From contig NZ_QUMD01000009.1 of assembly GCF_003481985.1 (NCBI RefSeq), forward strand, positions 1 through 64,000: a stretch of 64,000 bases of DNA, given 5' to 3'. Under the pieces are notes generated by a model, which saw nothing but the letters and a program-made list of their open reading frames with translations, was not told the origin of the DNA and did not search any database. Of the stretch, positions 17,564 through 27,422 are shown one piece after another; the stretch's first letter is position 1, and each line of letters starts with the position of its first letter. Position numbers and translations under genes: made by a program. The DNA comes from Clostridium sp. OF09-36 (GTDB lineage: Bacteria > Bacillota > Clostridia > Lachnospirales > Lachnospiraceae).

Positions 17564-18435
17564 ATGAATGAAGCACGAAATGCAACCTCTGTGATCTGTT
17601 CGGCTTATGACAGCTTTTTTGAGGCAGAGAAGAAGATTGCAGATTTTCTGATCGAGCATAAGGCAGAGGCAGCCGGAATGACGGTGGGAGAGCTGGCCAG
17701 GGCCAGCCAGACCAGCGACGCTACGGTGTCCCGCTTCTGCCGCCGCTGTGGGTTTAAGGGATTCCAGGATCTGAAACTGGCGCTGACCCGGGAACTTCTG
17801 GAGGAGGCACACCGGGAACAAGAGGTCACCAATGAGATTGACCGTCATGATCTGGACCAGTCGTTAAAGAACATTCTGGCGAATAAGGTGGCGGAACTGA
17901 CCGAAACAGTCCGGATGATGGACACAGACAATCTGGAAGCAATTTTACAAAAGCTGGAGCATGCACGGCTTGTACAGCTGGCAGCGGTGGGTAACACGCT
18001 CCCGGTGGCGCTGGACGGAGCGTTCAAATTCAGCCAGCTTGGAATTACGGCAGTGGCAGAAACAATCTGGGAAGCACAGACGGCTTATGCGTTTAATCTG
18101 GGGCCGGAGGATGTGGTGCTTATCATTTCCAACTCTGGTACCTCCAACCGTCTGCAGATTCTTGCGCAAGGCGCGCAAGAAAATGGTGCTGCGGTCATTC
18201 TGATCACCAACAACCCGGAGTCTCCGCTGGCACAGATGGCAGACTACCGCATCATCACGGCCACCCGGGAAAAGCTCTTTACCGAGGAGTTCTGGTTTTC
18301 CCGTGTTGCGGCTACGGCAGTCATGGAAATTCTGTATCTTCTCCTGATGGCAGGCATGCGACGGCAGCCGGTCATGTGCGCCGGCATGAAAAAGCAATTT
18401 CTGCGGATAAACAGATGGAAAAACGGAAAGAATAG
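17564..18435 (+). CDS. MurR/RpiR-family regulator, apparent frameshift near the end
   Basis: The product has an N-terminal RpiR HTH (MTVGELARASQTSDATVSRF, FKGFQDLKLAL) and a C-terminal SIS sugar-phosphate-binding domain (ISNSGTSNRLQILAQ). Such regulators sense phosphosugars. It lies directly upstream of the fructose operon and is the probable regulator of it, perhaps responding to fructose-1-phosphate. The frame breaks at 18355, where one C of an expected GGCCATG is missing. Restoring it gives HATAAGHVRRHEKA and a normal end at TAG 18433-18435, about 290 residues. The uncorrected frame runs into the downstream terminator. ATG 17564 is preferred over ATG 17543 because GGAAGTGGA lies upstream of it. 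Confidence 0.82.
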
Positions 18436-18456
18436 CATAGATATATTACACAAAAG

Positions 18457-18495
18457 AAAGATGGTATTCCTGTATATGGAGACCATCTTTTTGTG
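18457..18495 (+). terminator. Terminator after the RpiR gene
   Basis: AAAGATGGT (18457-18465) pairs with ACCATCTTT (18482-18490), followed by TTGTG. Confidence 0.7.
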
Positions 18496-18542
18496 TTAAA
18501 TGCTGAAAATTGGCGTGAAAATGAGTTTCACGAAAAACACTA

Positions 18543-18571
18543 TTGACGAAAATAAAAAATCATATTATGAT
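18543..18571 (+). promoter_or_regulatory. Promoter of the fructose operon
   Basis: TTGACG (18543-18548), 17 bases, TATGAT (18566-18571), upstream of fruK. The box differs from the TTTAC-type boxes seen elsewhere in the window. Confidence 0.65.
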
Positions 18572-18621
18572 TGATTCAACGATAAGAAATATATTTTCTT
18601 AAAACTAAGGAGAGATGATAT

Positions 18622-19533
18622 ATGATTTACACAGTAACCTTTAATCCGGCTCTGGACTATGTGATCGCTGTGGATCATTTTGCACTGGGCCAGATCAACC
18701 GGACAAAGGAAGAAACCATGGTCTGCGGAGGGAAGGGCATTAATGTTTCAGCGCTGCTTGCAAACCTGGGCTATGAGAGCACAGCTCTTGGGTTTGTAGC
18801 CGGATTTACCGGAGAGGAGATTGTGAGGCGATGTCAGAAAGCCGGTTTTCATTCTGACTTTATCCGCGTAAAGGAAGGTCTGTCACGCATCAACGTGAAG
18901 ATGAAATCAGATGAGGAGACCGAGATCAACGGCATGGGGCCGGACATCACCGGAACGAATGTGGAGCTTTTGTTCGAACAGCTGAACGAGCTGAAAGCCG
19001 GAGATATTCTGGTGCTTTCCGGAAGCATCCCGTCCAGTATCCGCAGCAGCATTTACAAGGAGATCATGGAACGTCTTCAGGGCCGCGGCATTCAGATCGT
19101 GGTGGATGCGGAGAAAGCGCTTCTGATGGAGGTGCTTCCGCTTCATCCGTTTCTGATCAAGCCGAATAACCATGAGCTGGAGGCAATGCTTGGCAGAACA
19201 CTTTCCACAAAAGAAGAAGTCCTGGAAGGTGCAAAAGAGCTGCAGGCATCAGGCGCCCGCAATGTTCTGGTGTCTATGGCCGGGGACGGGGCAGTGCTCC
19301 TGACAGAAGACGGAGCTGTTTACAGAGAGGGTGTCTGCCACGGAACTGTAGTAAATTCCGTAGGAGCAGGGGATTCCATGGTAGCCGGTTTTCTGGCAGG
19401 ATACCTGAAAACAGGAGATTATGGTTATGCCTTAAAGCTTGGCACGGCCAGCGGAGGAGCGACTGCCTTTTCGCATGGAATCGGCAGCCGGGAAAAAATC
19501 ATGGAACTGTTCACGCAGCTGAATAAAAAATAG
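18622..19533 (+). CDS. fruK: 1-phosphofructokinase
   Basis: This 303-residue PfkB-family sugar kinase phosphorylates fructose-1-phosphate to fructose-1,6-bisphosphate with ATP. The N-terminus IYTVTFNPALDYVIAVD and the GGKGINVS motif are characteristic of FruK and LacC-type enzymes. The anion-hole/catalytic-base motif NSVGAGDSMVAGF lies near residue 250. The start is ATG 18622 with AAGGAGAG upstream. It is followed 12 bases later by the fructose PTS transporter gene, so the substrate is supplied by that transporter. Tagatose-6-phosphate kinase is the alternative within the family, but the PTS partner makes FruK the better call. Confidence 0.93.
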   Translation: MIYTVTFNPALDYVIAVDHFALGQINRTKEETMVCGGKGINVSALLANLGYESTALGFVAGFTGEEIVRRCQKAGFHSDFIRVKEGLSRINVKMKSDEETEINGMGPDITGTNVELLFEQLNELKAGDILVLSGSIPSSIRSSIYKEIMERLQGRGIQIVVDAEKALLMEVLPLHPFLIKPNNHELEAMLGRTLSTKEEVLEGAKELQASGARNVLVSMAGDGAVLLTEDGAVYREGVCHGTVVNSVGAGDSMVAGFLAGYLKTGDYGYALKLGTASGGATAFSHGIGSREKIMELFTQLNKK

Positions 19534-19545
19534 GGGGAGAAAAAG

Positions 19546-21466
19546 ATGCGAATTACAGAATTGCTGAAGCAGGAAAGTATTGGACTGAATGTATCTGTAT
19601 CCACAAAAGAAGAAGCGATTGACAAGCTGGTAGATCTCATGGCGGCCGGAGGACGGCTGAAGGACAAGGCCGGATATAAGGAAGGAATCCTTGCAAGAGA
19701 AGCACTTGGCAGTACCGGCATTGGCGGCGGCATTGCAATTCCGCATGCAAGGTGGAGGCAGTAAAGGAGCCTGGACTGGCAGCTATGGTGGTGCCGGCAG
19801 GTGTTGATTATGAGGCGTTTGACGGTTCTTTGGCAAATATCCTGTTTATGATCGCGGCACCGGCGGAGGGCGCGGATGTGCATTTGGAAGCACTTTCCAG
19901 ACTTTCCACACTGCTGATGAATCCGGACTTCATGGAAGGACTGTTAAAGGCGGAATCCAAGGAGGCCTTTTTAAAGGTGATTGATGATGCGGAGACCGCT
20001 AAATTTGGTGCAGAGGAAAAGAAAGAAAACGAAGAAAAAAAGAAAGCTGCAGGTTATCGTGTTCTGGCAGTTACCGCCTGTCCGACCGGCATTGCCCACA
20101 CCTATATGGCTGCAGAGAGCCTGGAAAATATGGCAAAGAAGCTTGGAGTTTCCATTAAGGTGGAGACTGACGGATCCGGTGGTGCCCAGAACGTGCTGAC
20201 AAAGGCCGAGATCGACTCTGCTGAGGCTATCATCGTGGCCGCGGACAAGAATGTCGGCATGGCGCGTTTCAACGGAAAACCTGTGATCCAGGTCCCGGTC
20301 GCAGATGGTATTCATAAGGCAGAGGAGCTGATCAACCGCGCGGTAAGCGGCAGTGTTCCGGTTTACCACCATCAGGAGGATGGCAGCGAAAGCAGCACTT
20401 CTGATGAAGGAAAGGACAGCATCGGACGTACGATTTATAAGCACCTGATGAATGGCGTATCTCATATGCTTCCGTTCGTGATCGGCGGCGGAATCCTGAT
20501 CGCGCTGGCCTTCCTGCTTGATGATTATTCGATTGATCCTTCCAACTTTGGTAAGAATACACCGCTTGCAGCATACTTAAAGACCATCGGTGAGCAGGCC
20601 TTCGGTATGATGCTTCCGATCCTTGCCGGTTTCATTGCCATGAGCATTGCAGACCGTCCTGGCCTTGCAGTCGGCCTGGTGGCTGGCCTGATCGCGAAGA
20701 TGGGATGCACATTCGCAAACCCGGCAGGCGGCGATGTGAACGCCGGATTTTTAGGAGCATTGTTTGCAGGCTTTGCAGGCGGTTATCTGGTGCTCGGTTT
20801 AAGAAAGCTGTTCTCGAAGCTGCCGAAATCCTTAGAGGGCATTAAGCCGGTCCTTCTGTATCCGGTTATCGGTATTTTCCTGGCAGCAGTGGTGACCACC
20901 TTTATCAACCCATATATGGGCATGATCAATGATGCGCTTACTGCCTTCTTAAACGGAATGGGTGGTACCAGCCGTATTCTGCTCGGAATGCTGCTCGGCG
21001 GCATGATGTCCATCGATATGGGCGGTCCGTTCAACAAGGCAGCCTATGTATTTGGAACGGCACAGCTGGCAGAGGGCAACTTTGAGGTGATGGCCTCTGT
21101 TATGGCAGGCGGTATGGTTCCTCCGATCGCCATTGCCTGTGCACCACCTTTTTCAAGAAGAAATTTACCGAGAAAGAACGCCAGTCCGGCATTGTAAACT
21201 ACGTGATGGGACTTTCCTTCATTACAGAGGGTGCCATTCCGTTCGCAGCTCAGGATCCGCTTCGTGTGATTCCGTCCTGTGCGATCGGAGCAGCAGTGGC
21301 AGGAGGTCTGTCCATGGCATTCGGATGTACGCTCAGGGCACCGCACGGCGGCATGTTTGTCCTGCCGACAATCGGCAATCCGTTTATGTATCTGGCGGCG
21401 GTGGCTGTCGGTTCCGCAGTGGGCTGTGTGATCCTGGGATTTTTAAAGAAGGACGCGGCGTCATAG
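19546..21466 (+). CDS. fruA: PTS fructose transporter subunit IIABC, two apparent frameshifts
   Basis: The restored protein is about 640 residues, with domain order IIA-IIB-IIC, and imports fructose while forming fructose-1-phosphate. IIA carries the phosphorylated His in GIAIPHA. IIB has the Cys loop AVTACPTGIAHTYMAAESLE near residue 185. IIC has eight to ten membrane helices (for example HMLPFVIGGGILIALAFLL) and ends in RAPHGGMFVLPTIG and VGSAVGCVILGFLKK. One A of an expected AAA is missing at 19749-19750, and one A of GCAACC is missing at 21143. Both losses split a well-conserved frame and look like sequence errors. The start is ATG 19546 with GGGGGAG upstream. HPr and enzyme I are not in the window. 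Confidence 0.88.
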
Positions 21467-21537
21467 GAGAGCAGGAAGCCTCCTGGTCTGGAAATATAGG
21501 GAGTATTTGCAGATAAAAAACAGAACAAAAGAAAGAG

Positions 21538-21576
21538 AAGAGCCTGGCCCAGGGGAGAAATGGTCAGGCTCTTTTT
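21538..21576 (+). terminator. Terminator after the fructose operon
   Basis: AAGAGCCTG (21538-21546) pairs with CAGGCTCTT (21565-21573), followed by a T-run. Confidence 0.85.
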
Positions 21577-21722
21577 TGGTGTAAAAACTAAAAATATGAT
21601 CCTTATAAGACAGATAACGTTTCATTGTCCCACATAAATTGTCAACAATCGACAATTAACTATTTACAATTCCGAAATAAAACGATAAAATAAATCGAAT
21701 AAATATGAAAAGGAGAAGAATC

Positions 21723-23149
21723 ATGTCAGACAAAAACAAGATTACATGGGGTACGCTTGCTCTTATGGCATTCTCGACTGTATGGGGTTTTGGGAACATT
21801 GTAAACGGATTTGTTTATTTCAACGGTGTCCAGGTTATTTTCAGCTGGCTTTTGATGTTTGCACTGTATTTTATTCCGTATGCCCTTATGGTGGGAGAAC
21901 TTGGATCTGCCTTTAAGAAGACCGGAGGCGGTGTCAGCGGCTGGCTCCATGAGACCACGAATGCAAAGCTTGCCTACTATGCAGGCTGGACCTACTGGGC
22001 ATGCCACATCACCTACATTGCAAGTAAATCCAGCGGCGGTTTAAAGGCGTTAAGCTGGGCGGTGTTCCGCAATGCCAAGACCTACGATACCCTGCCGACG
22101 CATATGGTACAGATCGCAACCCTCGTGGTATTCCTCATCGGCTGCTATGTAGCCAGCAGAGGTTTAAATCCGCTTAAGAAAATGCTTACCCTGGCAGGTA
22201 CCACGACCTTTGTAATGTCCCTGCTCTATATCCTCATGATGCTGGCAGCACCGGCTATCAACCCGGCTGCGGAGTATATACATGCGGACTTTTCCATGAA
22301 AGGACTTATCCCGCAGTTTAATTTAGGATATGTGACATCGATCTCTATCCTAGTATTTGCCGTGGGCGGATGTGAAAAGATCTCACCGTATGTAAACAAG
22401 GTTGAGAATCCGAGCAAGGGCTTCCCGAAGGCATGATCGCCCTGGCCGGAATGGTTGTTATCTGCGCGATCCTCGGCACCCTTGCGATGTCCCGCATGTT
22501 TGATCCTGCTGTCATCAATGCCAGCGAGGAAAGCTTCAACAACTATGCAGCAAACGGTTCCTACTGGGCCTTCCAGAAGCTTGGACAGTATTATCATGTC
22601 GGGGATACATTCCTGGTCATTTACGCACTGTGCAATGTGGTCAGCCAGTTTGCTGTTCTCGTATTAAGCATCGACGCACCGCTCCGTATGCTTCTTGAGA
22701 ACGAGAATACCCAGCAGTTTATCCCATCCGCACTGAAGAAAACCAATCAGTATGGTGTTCACAGCAATGGTATCAAGATGGTAGTTGTCCTTTCCGGTGC
22801 CATTATCCTGGTACAGTCCTTTGTTCCGGGTGCTGCAGCGGTGCTTCGCCAGCTGACCAAGCTAAACTCTGTCTGTATGCCGATGCGTTATCTTTGGGTG
22901 TTTGTGGCCTACATTGCCCTGCGGGGAGCAATCGACCGCATTCCAGCGGAGTATCGTTTCGTAAAGAACCAGGCAGTAGCCAAGTTCTTTGGCGGCTGGT
23001 GCTTCTTTGTAACTGCGGCCAGCTGTCTCCTTGGTATGTATGATAAGAATCCGTTTACCTTTGCGTTGAATGTCATCACCCCGGTAATCCTGACGGCTCT
23101 GGGTCTGATTCTTCCTCAGATCGCAAAGCGTGAGCAGGCAGAAAAATAA
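21723..23149 (+). CDS. APC-superfamily amino acid permease, apparent frameshift
   Basis: The restored product is about 475 residues with roughly 12 membrane helices. It begins MSDKNKITWGTLALMAFSTV and FGNIVNGFVYF, the first helix typical of the APC superfamily with the backbone-binding glycine motif. It resembles glutamate/GABA-antiporter-like and other clostridial amino acid permeases, but the substrate cannot be read from the sequence. One G of an expected GGG is missing at 22430-22431, turning PKGMIALAG into a premature stop. Beyond it the frame continues normally. The start is ATG 21723 with AGGAG upstream; ATG 21705 overlaps that site. The gene stands alone, bounded by terminators on both sides. 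Confidence 0.85.
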
Positions 23150-23170
23150 CATATTGCTTTAGCAGATAAG

Positions 23171-23216
23171 GTGGAATTTCAGACGTGAAAAATGTATGAA
23201 TTCCACTTTACTTGTT
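23171..23216 (+). terminator. Terminator after the permease
   Basis: GTGGAATT (23171-23178) pairs with AATTCCAC (23199-23206), followed by TTTACTTGTTT. The TTTACT also serves as the -35 box of the next promoter. Confidence 0.6.
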
Positions 23217-23235
23217 TAACGCGTTATGGTACAAT
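23207..23235 (+). promoter_or_regulatory. Promoter of the GntR regulator
   Basis: TTTACT (23207-23212), 17 bases, TACAAT (23230-23235), another TTTAC-type promoter. Confidence 0.6.
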
Positions 23236-23291
23236 GACACAAACAATATGACGGCGTAGACACAAAGGAAAATGCGGAAAGCAAGGAAATT

Positions 23292-23984
23292 ATGGGCAGA
23301 CTGGATTATCGGACATTAAGAGAAAACGTGCTGGACGAGATTAGAATGAAGATCCTGCGGGGGGAGCTTGTTCCGGGAGAAAGAATTGTAGAACAGGAGC
23401 TGGCTTCGGAATTTGGTGTCAGCCGCGGACCGGTGCGTGAGGCCCTGCGCCAGATGGAAGAGGAAGGTCTTATAGAATATGCCCGCAATGCCGGCTGTTC
23501 GGTACGCCAGATCGGACCGGAAGATATCTATGAAATTTACTATATGCGGGCAAATTATGAGATGATGGCGGTGAAGCTGTATGGAAGTCCCTTTCCGGAA
23601 GAGACGCTGATGCGGATGCGGCAGATTCTGGAGCAGATGATGCAGCTGGACTGCAGCGCTTATCTGGAAGTGTTTGAGCTGGATAACCGCTTTCATGAAC
23701 AGATTATGGATCTGGTGTCGTTTCAGCGGCTAAAAAAAGCCTGGGAAGATTTGAGCTATGGGAATATCGTGATCGGTTACAATCTGTTTGTAAACCGGAA
23801 TGATGTGACCGGGATTCAGTACCGGATTCATGAGAAGCTTCTAAAGGTCTGCCAGGACGGAAATCTGGAAGAAATAGTTTCGGCGATCCTGGATCATTAC
23901 CTGTTCGGGCTGAAAAAACTGATCGGCAAAATGAAAGAACAAGATGGCCAGGAGACAACTGCAGACACACAGGAAAGCGCGTGA
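23292..23984 (+). CDS. GntR-family regulator (FCD domain)
   Basis: This 230-residue regulator has an N-terminal winged HTH (GERIVEQELASEFGVSRGPV, REALRQMEEEGLIEY) and a C-terminal all-helical FCD domain with metal-ligand-type histidines (DNRFHEQIM; IHEKLLKVC). FCD regulators usually respond to small organic acids such as glycolate, lactate or sugar acids. No obvious target neighbours it on the same strand; the nearby PrpF gene at 24954 and the APC permease are candidates. The start is ATG 23292 with GCAAGGAAA upstream. The last 20 residues are acidic and look disordered. Confidence 0.88.
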   Translation: MGRLDYRTLRENVLDEIRMKILRGELVPGERIVEQELASEFGVSRGPVREALRQMEEEGLIEYARNAGCSVRQIGPEDIYEIYYMRANYEMMAVKLYGSPFPEETLMRMRQILEQMMQLDCSAYLEVFELDNRFHEQIMDLVSFQRLKKAWEDLSYGNIVIGYNLFVNRNDVTGIQYRIHEKLLKVCQDGNLEEIVSAILDHYLFGLKKLIGKMKEQDGQETTADTQESA

Positions 23985-24020
23985 CAGAAACAGATACCGG
24001 ACTGTATAAAAAAGAAAGAT

Positions 24021-24067
24021 AAAAAAGGAACGTCATCGGGATATGCCCGTTGATGTTCCTTTTTTTG
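24021..24067. terminator. Bidirectional terminator between GntR and the wall-binding protein
   Basis: AAAAAAGGAACGTCATCGGG and CCCGTTGATGTTCCTTTTTT form a long stem with A and T runs on the two sides. Confidence 0.9.
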
Positions 24068-24100
24068 CTATCGGAATCTAATATCTGCTGGAACCGGCAG

Positions 24101-24742
24101 TTACAACACGGGAACCGCCTCGGTTCTGGTTTCCTGTGTGGTCTGGCTGTTTGGTTTTTTGTTCTGGTTATTTGCCTCATCGCCAATGGTGAAGGAGTTT
24201 GCGGTATCCACATGGGTGGTACAGGTTCCGTTTGCATTGAAGGTGTAGGAAATACCGTTGATGGTGCGGGTGATTCCTGCATACATGACACCGGTAGACG
24301 GATCAAAGTAGTAGGTGTTTCCATTGACATTCTGGAAACCGGTCTGCATCTTGCCGTCGGTTCCGAATAAGTACCAGCTGTCTCCGATTGGCATAGCCAC
24401 GTTCAGTGCGCATTTGCCGGATTCCGGATAGAAGTAGTAGCGAGAGCCGGAGATAGTTCTCCAGCCGGTCCACAGGGAACCATCATCGCTCATATAATAG
24501 TAATCCTGATCCAGATGGAGCCAGCCTGTTACAAGGCTGCCATCGGACAGACCATAATAATATTTGTCAGAAGCAGCATCGTGGATCAGGCCGGTGGCCA
24601 GGGAACCGTCTGCCTGATAGTAGTAAAGCTTTCCGTTAGCTTTGGTCACTCCGGCTGCATAGGCGGTCATGCAGCTTCCAAACAGCATGGTTCCTGCAAG
24701 TCCTGCAAAGAGTGCTGCTTTTATCTTGTGATTCTTTCTCAT
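24101..24742 (-). CDS. Secreted protein with cell-wall-binding (choline-binding-like) repeats
   Basis: This 213-residue secreted protein starts MRKNHKIKAALFAGLAGTML and has a signal peptide that could be cut after AYA. The mature part is built from about seven aromatic/glycine repeats of 18-22 residues, for example GKLYYYQADGSLATG, YYYGLSDGSLVTGW and YYYMSDDGSLWTGW. These are CW_binding_1/glucan-binding-type repeats that hold proteins to the cell wall. There is no catalytic domain, and the last 40 residues are polar and Asn/Thr-rich. ATG 24742 is chosen because it immediately precedes the signal peptide. It is likely a surface-associated binding protein; its ligand (choline, teichoic acid or glucan) is unknown. 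Confidence 0.85.
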   Translation of the reverse strand: MRKNHKIKAALFAGLAGTMLFGSCMTAYAAGVTKANGKLYYYQADGSLATGLIHDAASDKYYYGLSDGSLVTGWLHLDQDYYYMSDDGSLWTGWRTISGSRYYFYPESGKCALNVAMPIGDSWYLFGTDGKMQTGFQNVNGNTYYFDPSTGVMYAGITRTINGISYTFNANGTCTTHVDTANSFTIGDEANNQNKKPNSQTTQETRTEAVPVL

Positions 24743-24878
24743 CTCTGAAATCCTCCGTTTATGTAAAATTTTTTTGTTTCTATTATAAACCATGGAACCG
24801 TTCCAAGGTCAAGTATTTATGCCTGGTTATCCTTTTGATCATTCCAACTGGTTATTGATAATAATAAAAACAGGACAT

Positions 24879-24907
24879 TTTACATTATGATATAAATGCC
24901 GTATAGT
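24879..24907 (+). promoter_or_regulatory. Promoter of the first prpF-like gene
   Basis: TTTACA (24879-24884), 17 bases, TATAGT (24902-24907). The surrounding ACATTTTACATTATGA resembles the TATTTTACNTATGA text at other organic-acid promoters. Confidence 0.65.
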
Positions 24908-24953
24908 AAAGATAACAAAAAACAGGTAGGAAATCTGAAAGGAGTTGTCGGTT

Positions 24954-26078
24954 ATGTATATGAAAAAATATCCCTGCGTGTATATGCGCGGCGGCACAAG
25001 CAAGGCAGTATTCTTCCATGAGAAGGATCTTCCGGAGGATAAAAACCTCTGGGACGAAATCTTTCTGAAGGTGATGGGAACACCGGATGTAAAGCAGATC
25101 GATGGTATGGGAGGAACGGTTTCCTCAACCAGTAAGATTGCCATCATTTCTCCGTCTGACCGGGAGGATGTGGATGTCAACTACACCTTCAAACAGGTTG
25201 ATATCGTGATCCCGCGTGTAGACGGAAGCGCAAACTGCGGCAATATCTCTTCTGCAGTCGGACCGTTTGCCATTGATGAAGGACTGGTTAAGCCAGTTGA
25301 GCCGATTACCGTAGTAAGAGTATTAAACACCAACACCAACAAGATCATCGAGGAGCATGTGCGGGTAGAAGACGGACATGCCATGGTACACGGCGATGAG
25401 GTCATCAAGGGGGTTCCGGGAACCGGATCCCGCATCGATATGTACTTTGAAGACCCGGCTGGTTCCAAGACCGGAAAGCTGTTCCCGACCGGAAACAAGC
25501 GTGATATCTTCGATGTTCCGGGATATGGCGAGATTGAAGTGACCGTACTGGACTGCTCTAACCCGATGGTATTTATCCGGGCAAAAGATCTGGGAATCAA
25601 GGGAACCGAGCTGGTGGAATTAAACCAGAATAAAGATGTGATGGAGCACATTGAGCGAATCCGCTGCATCGCTGCACAGAAATGTGGCTTTGTAGAGAAC
25701 TGGGAGGATGCAAGAACCAAGTCTACCTCCGCACCGAAGGTTTCCATCATTTCCGAGCCGCAGGATTACACCGACATGGATAAAAACGAAGTAAAAGCAG
25801 AGTCCATGGATATCTGCTGCCGGGCAATTTCCGTAGGATCCCTGCACAAAGCTTATCCGATGACCGTTGCAGTCGGAACCGGGGCAGCAGCAAGAATCCC
25901 GGGAACCATTGTCAATGAGATCGCGAAACCGGCACCGGATCAGGATATCATTAAGATTGGCCATTCCAGCGGCGTGACAGAAGTGGATGTCAAGATGGAC
26001 GGCGAGCGTGTCATCAAGGGCGGTGTGACCCGTACCGCAAGACGGATTATGGACGGCTGGGTTTATGTCAGAGACTGA
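24954..26078 (+). CDS. prpF: PrpF-family isomerase (2-methylaconitate/aconitate isomerase type)
   Basis: This 374-residue protein has the double diaminopimelate-epimerase-like fold of the PrpF (DUF453) family. Members move a double bond or flip cis-trans geometry in aconitate-like acids: PrpF acts on 2-methylaconitate and trans-aconitate, GalD on 4-oxalomesaconate. Motifs seen are VYMRGGTSKA, QIDGMGGTVSSTSK (Lys proposed catalytic), ANCGN (Cys proposed catalytic) and GVTRTARRIMDGWVY at the end. ATG 24954 is chosen, nine bases after GAAAGGAG; TTG 24945 is rejected. It is followed by a remnant of a hydratase gene, mirroring the intact prpF-hydratase pair at 39284-42792. Substrate is inferred from neighbours, not proved. 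Confidence 0.9.
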   Translation: MYMKKYPCVYMRGGTSKAVFFHEKDLPEDKNLWDEIFLKVMGTPDVKQIDGMGGTVSSTSKIAIISPSDREDVDVNYTFKQVDIVIPRVDGSANCGNISSAVGPFAIDEGLVKPVEPITVVRVLNTNTNKIIEEHVRVEDGHAMVHGDEVIKGVPGTGSRIDMYFEDPAGSKTGKLFPTGNKRDIFDVPGYGEIEVTVLDCSNPMVFIRAKDLGIKGTELVELNQNKDVMEHIERIRCIAAQKCGFVENWEDARTKSTSAPKVSIISEPQDYTDMDKNEVKAESMDICCRAISVGSLHKAYPMTVAVGTGAAARIPGTIVNEIAKPAPDQDIIKIGHSSGVTEVDVKMDGERVIKGGVTRTARRIMDGWVYVRD

Positions 26079-26192
26079 TGCAGCCCGAAGCACCGACAAA
26101 ATCCATTACTGTATGCGTAATGTGTAAAAAATGCATTTGGAAAACGGAAAACCGGTCCACATTCGTTTGGAAAATGAAAGGAGAATATTCGC

Positions 26193-26444
26193 ATGGTAAC
26201 CTTACATGAAGGAAAACATTACATTGTAAATAACGATCATATCGCAATCGCAGAGGAGGCTGCAAAGCTTTCTGCCGAAGAAGGCAAGAAACAAACCCTG
26301 ACCTATCAGGTGCTGGAAAAGCACAATCACTCTGTTTTGTGTCACAGTAAGACGGATACCCGTAATCAGAAAATGAAGCTGATTGCGGGTATCCGTTTTA
26401 TTCTACAAAATACTTACCAAAAATCTGGCAGGCTTTGGAAGTAG
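26193..26444 (+). pseudogene. Truncated hydratase remnant (N-terminal about 48 residues)
   Basis: The frame starts MVTLHEGKHYIVNNDHIAIA and continues to LTYQVLEKHNHS, closely matching the N-termini of the full hydratases at 5977 and 40519 (for example AYQVLKSHNHSDNMDQL in the latter). Homology stops at about 26336, in the middle of what should be a 760-residue protein. The following residues come from the terminator of the minus-strand LysR gene. A GAAAGGAGAA ribosome site is still present at ATG 26193. This is the leftover of a hydratase gene cut by a deletion or by insertion of the LysR-larA region. The short product should not be functional. Confidence 0.85.
26352..26400. terminator. Terminator of the minus-strand LysR gene
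   Basis: ACGGATACCCGTAATCAG and CTGATTGCGGGTATCCGT form an 18-bp stem with one mismatch. It lies across the 3' end of the LysR gene and within the hydratase remnant frame. Confidence 0.8.
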
Positions 26445-27294
26445 CTCCTTTCTGTGAAAAAACAATGCCAAGCTCTATATTGTGTTTTCCAGGGAGTAAT
26501 GGTAAATAAATAAGTTCCGGTGCCAGATGACTGAGTGCTGCGGATGAAAATGCGAGAGCGTTCTCACTTCGGACAACAGCAGTGGCAAGCAGCGGTGATA
26601 ACTCCGTTGGATAAGCAATGGGATGTATGTTGTAATCGTGAAATAATTTGCGTGCTGTGTAACCCAATGCCATATCGGGTGGGCTGAAAACAAATGTATA
26701 ATTTCCAATCGCAGAAAGCGGAATACCGACGATGCCGGATTTGGGATCTTTTTCTGCAATTTTTAATATCGGGTGATCGGGAGAGCAAATCAGTTTTACT
26801 TCATCAGCACGCCGGAGTATGATATCTTCCTCTTTCAGCACCGTAAATGGTAGAGACAGTAGTGCCATATCAAGATTTCCGTTTAGAATTTCATATTCCA
26901 GCTGACGGCTTGTTTTTTCTGTGATAGATACAGAAATGCCGGGATATTGTGTATGAAAGCGCCGTAGAATGTCTGGTAAAAGATAAACTCCGCGGTAAGT
27001 GCTGATTCCAAATTGGATAGTTCCTTTGACAAGATGATTTAGCTCGCATAGTTCATTTTTAGCGATATGGAATTCCTGCAGCATATTACGGGCATGCACA
27101 AGGAATTGTTCTCCGGATGCGGTTGGAATAATTCCCCGTGGTGTGCGGATAAACAGGGTTGTCCCGAGTTCGGATTCTAATTGACGGATGAAATGACTCA
27201 GACTGGATTGAGCCATAAAAAGTTTTTCTGCTGCTCTGGAAATGTTTTTTTCATCGGCAAGCGTAATAAGATAATCTAATTCCTTAAAATCCAT
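26398..27294 (-). CDS. LysR-family transcriptional regulator
   Basis: This 298-residue regulator starts MDFKELDYLITLADEKNISR with the winged HTH (AAEKLFMAQSSLSHFIRQLE) and an effector domain ending in the SKACQIFGKYF segment. ATG 27294 follows GGAGGTATT on the minus strand; longer starts are rejected because the HTH begins here. It is divergent from the larA gene at 27423, with an AT-rich region between them that contains a GATT-GTATCG-AATC inverted repeat. It is therefore the probable regulator of the larA-DUF6282 pair, and its ligand may be the hydroxy acid handled there. Confidence 0.9.
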   Translation of the reverse strand: MDFKELDYLITLADEKNISRAAEKLFMAQSSLSHFIRQLESELGTTLFIRTPRGIIPTASGEQFLVHARNMLQEFHIAKNELCELNHLVKGTIQFGISTYRGVYLLPDILRRFHTQYPGISVSITEKTSRQLEYEILNGNLDMALLSLPFTVLKEEDIILRRADEVKLICSPDHPILKIAEKDPKSGIVGIPLSAIGNYTFVFSPPDMALGYTARKLFHDYNIHPIAYPTELSPLLATAVVRSENALAFSSAALSHLAPELIYLPLLPGKHNIELGIVFSQKGATSKACQIFGKYFVE

Positions 27295-27345
27295 AATACC
27301 TCCGCGATATCGAAAATATATATAATAACTATATGATAATATAGA

Positions 27346-27374
27346 TTGTATCGAATCTAAAGACAGTATAAAAT
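27346..27374 (+). promoter_or_regulatory. Candidate promoter of larA-like gene with nearby inverted repeat
   Basis: TTGTAT (27346-27351), 17 bases, TAAAAT (27369-27374). GATT(GTATCG)AATC at 27344-27357 overlaps the -35 box and may be the LysR operator. Confidence 0.45.
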
Positions 27375-27422
27375 AAAGTGCAGAAAAAGACAAGACTGAT
27401 CAGAGTAACTGGGAGGTGTGAA

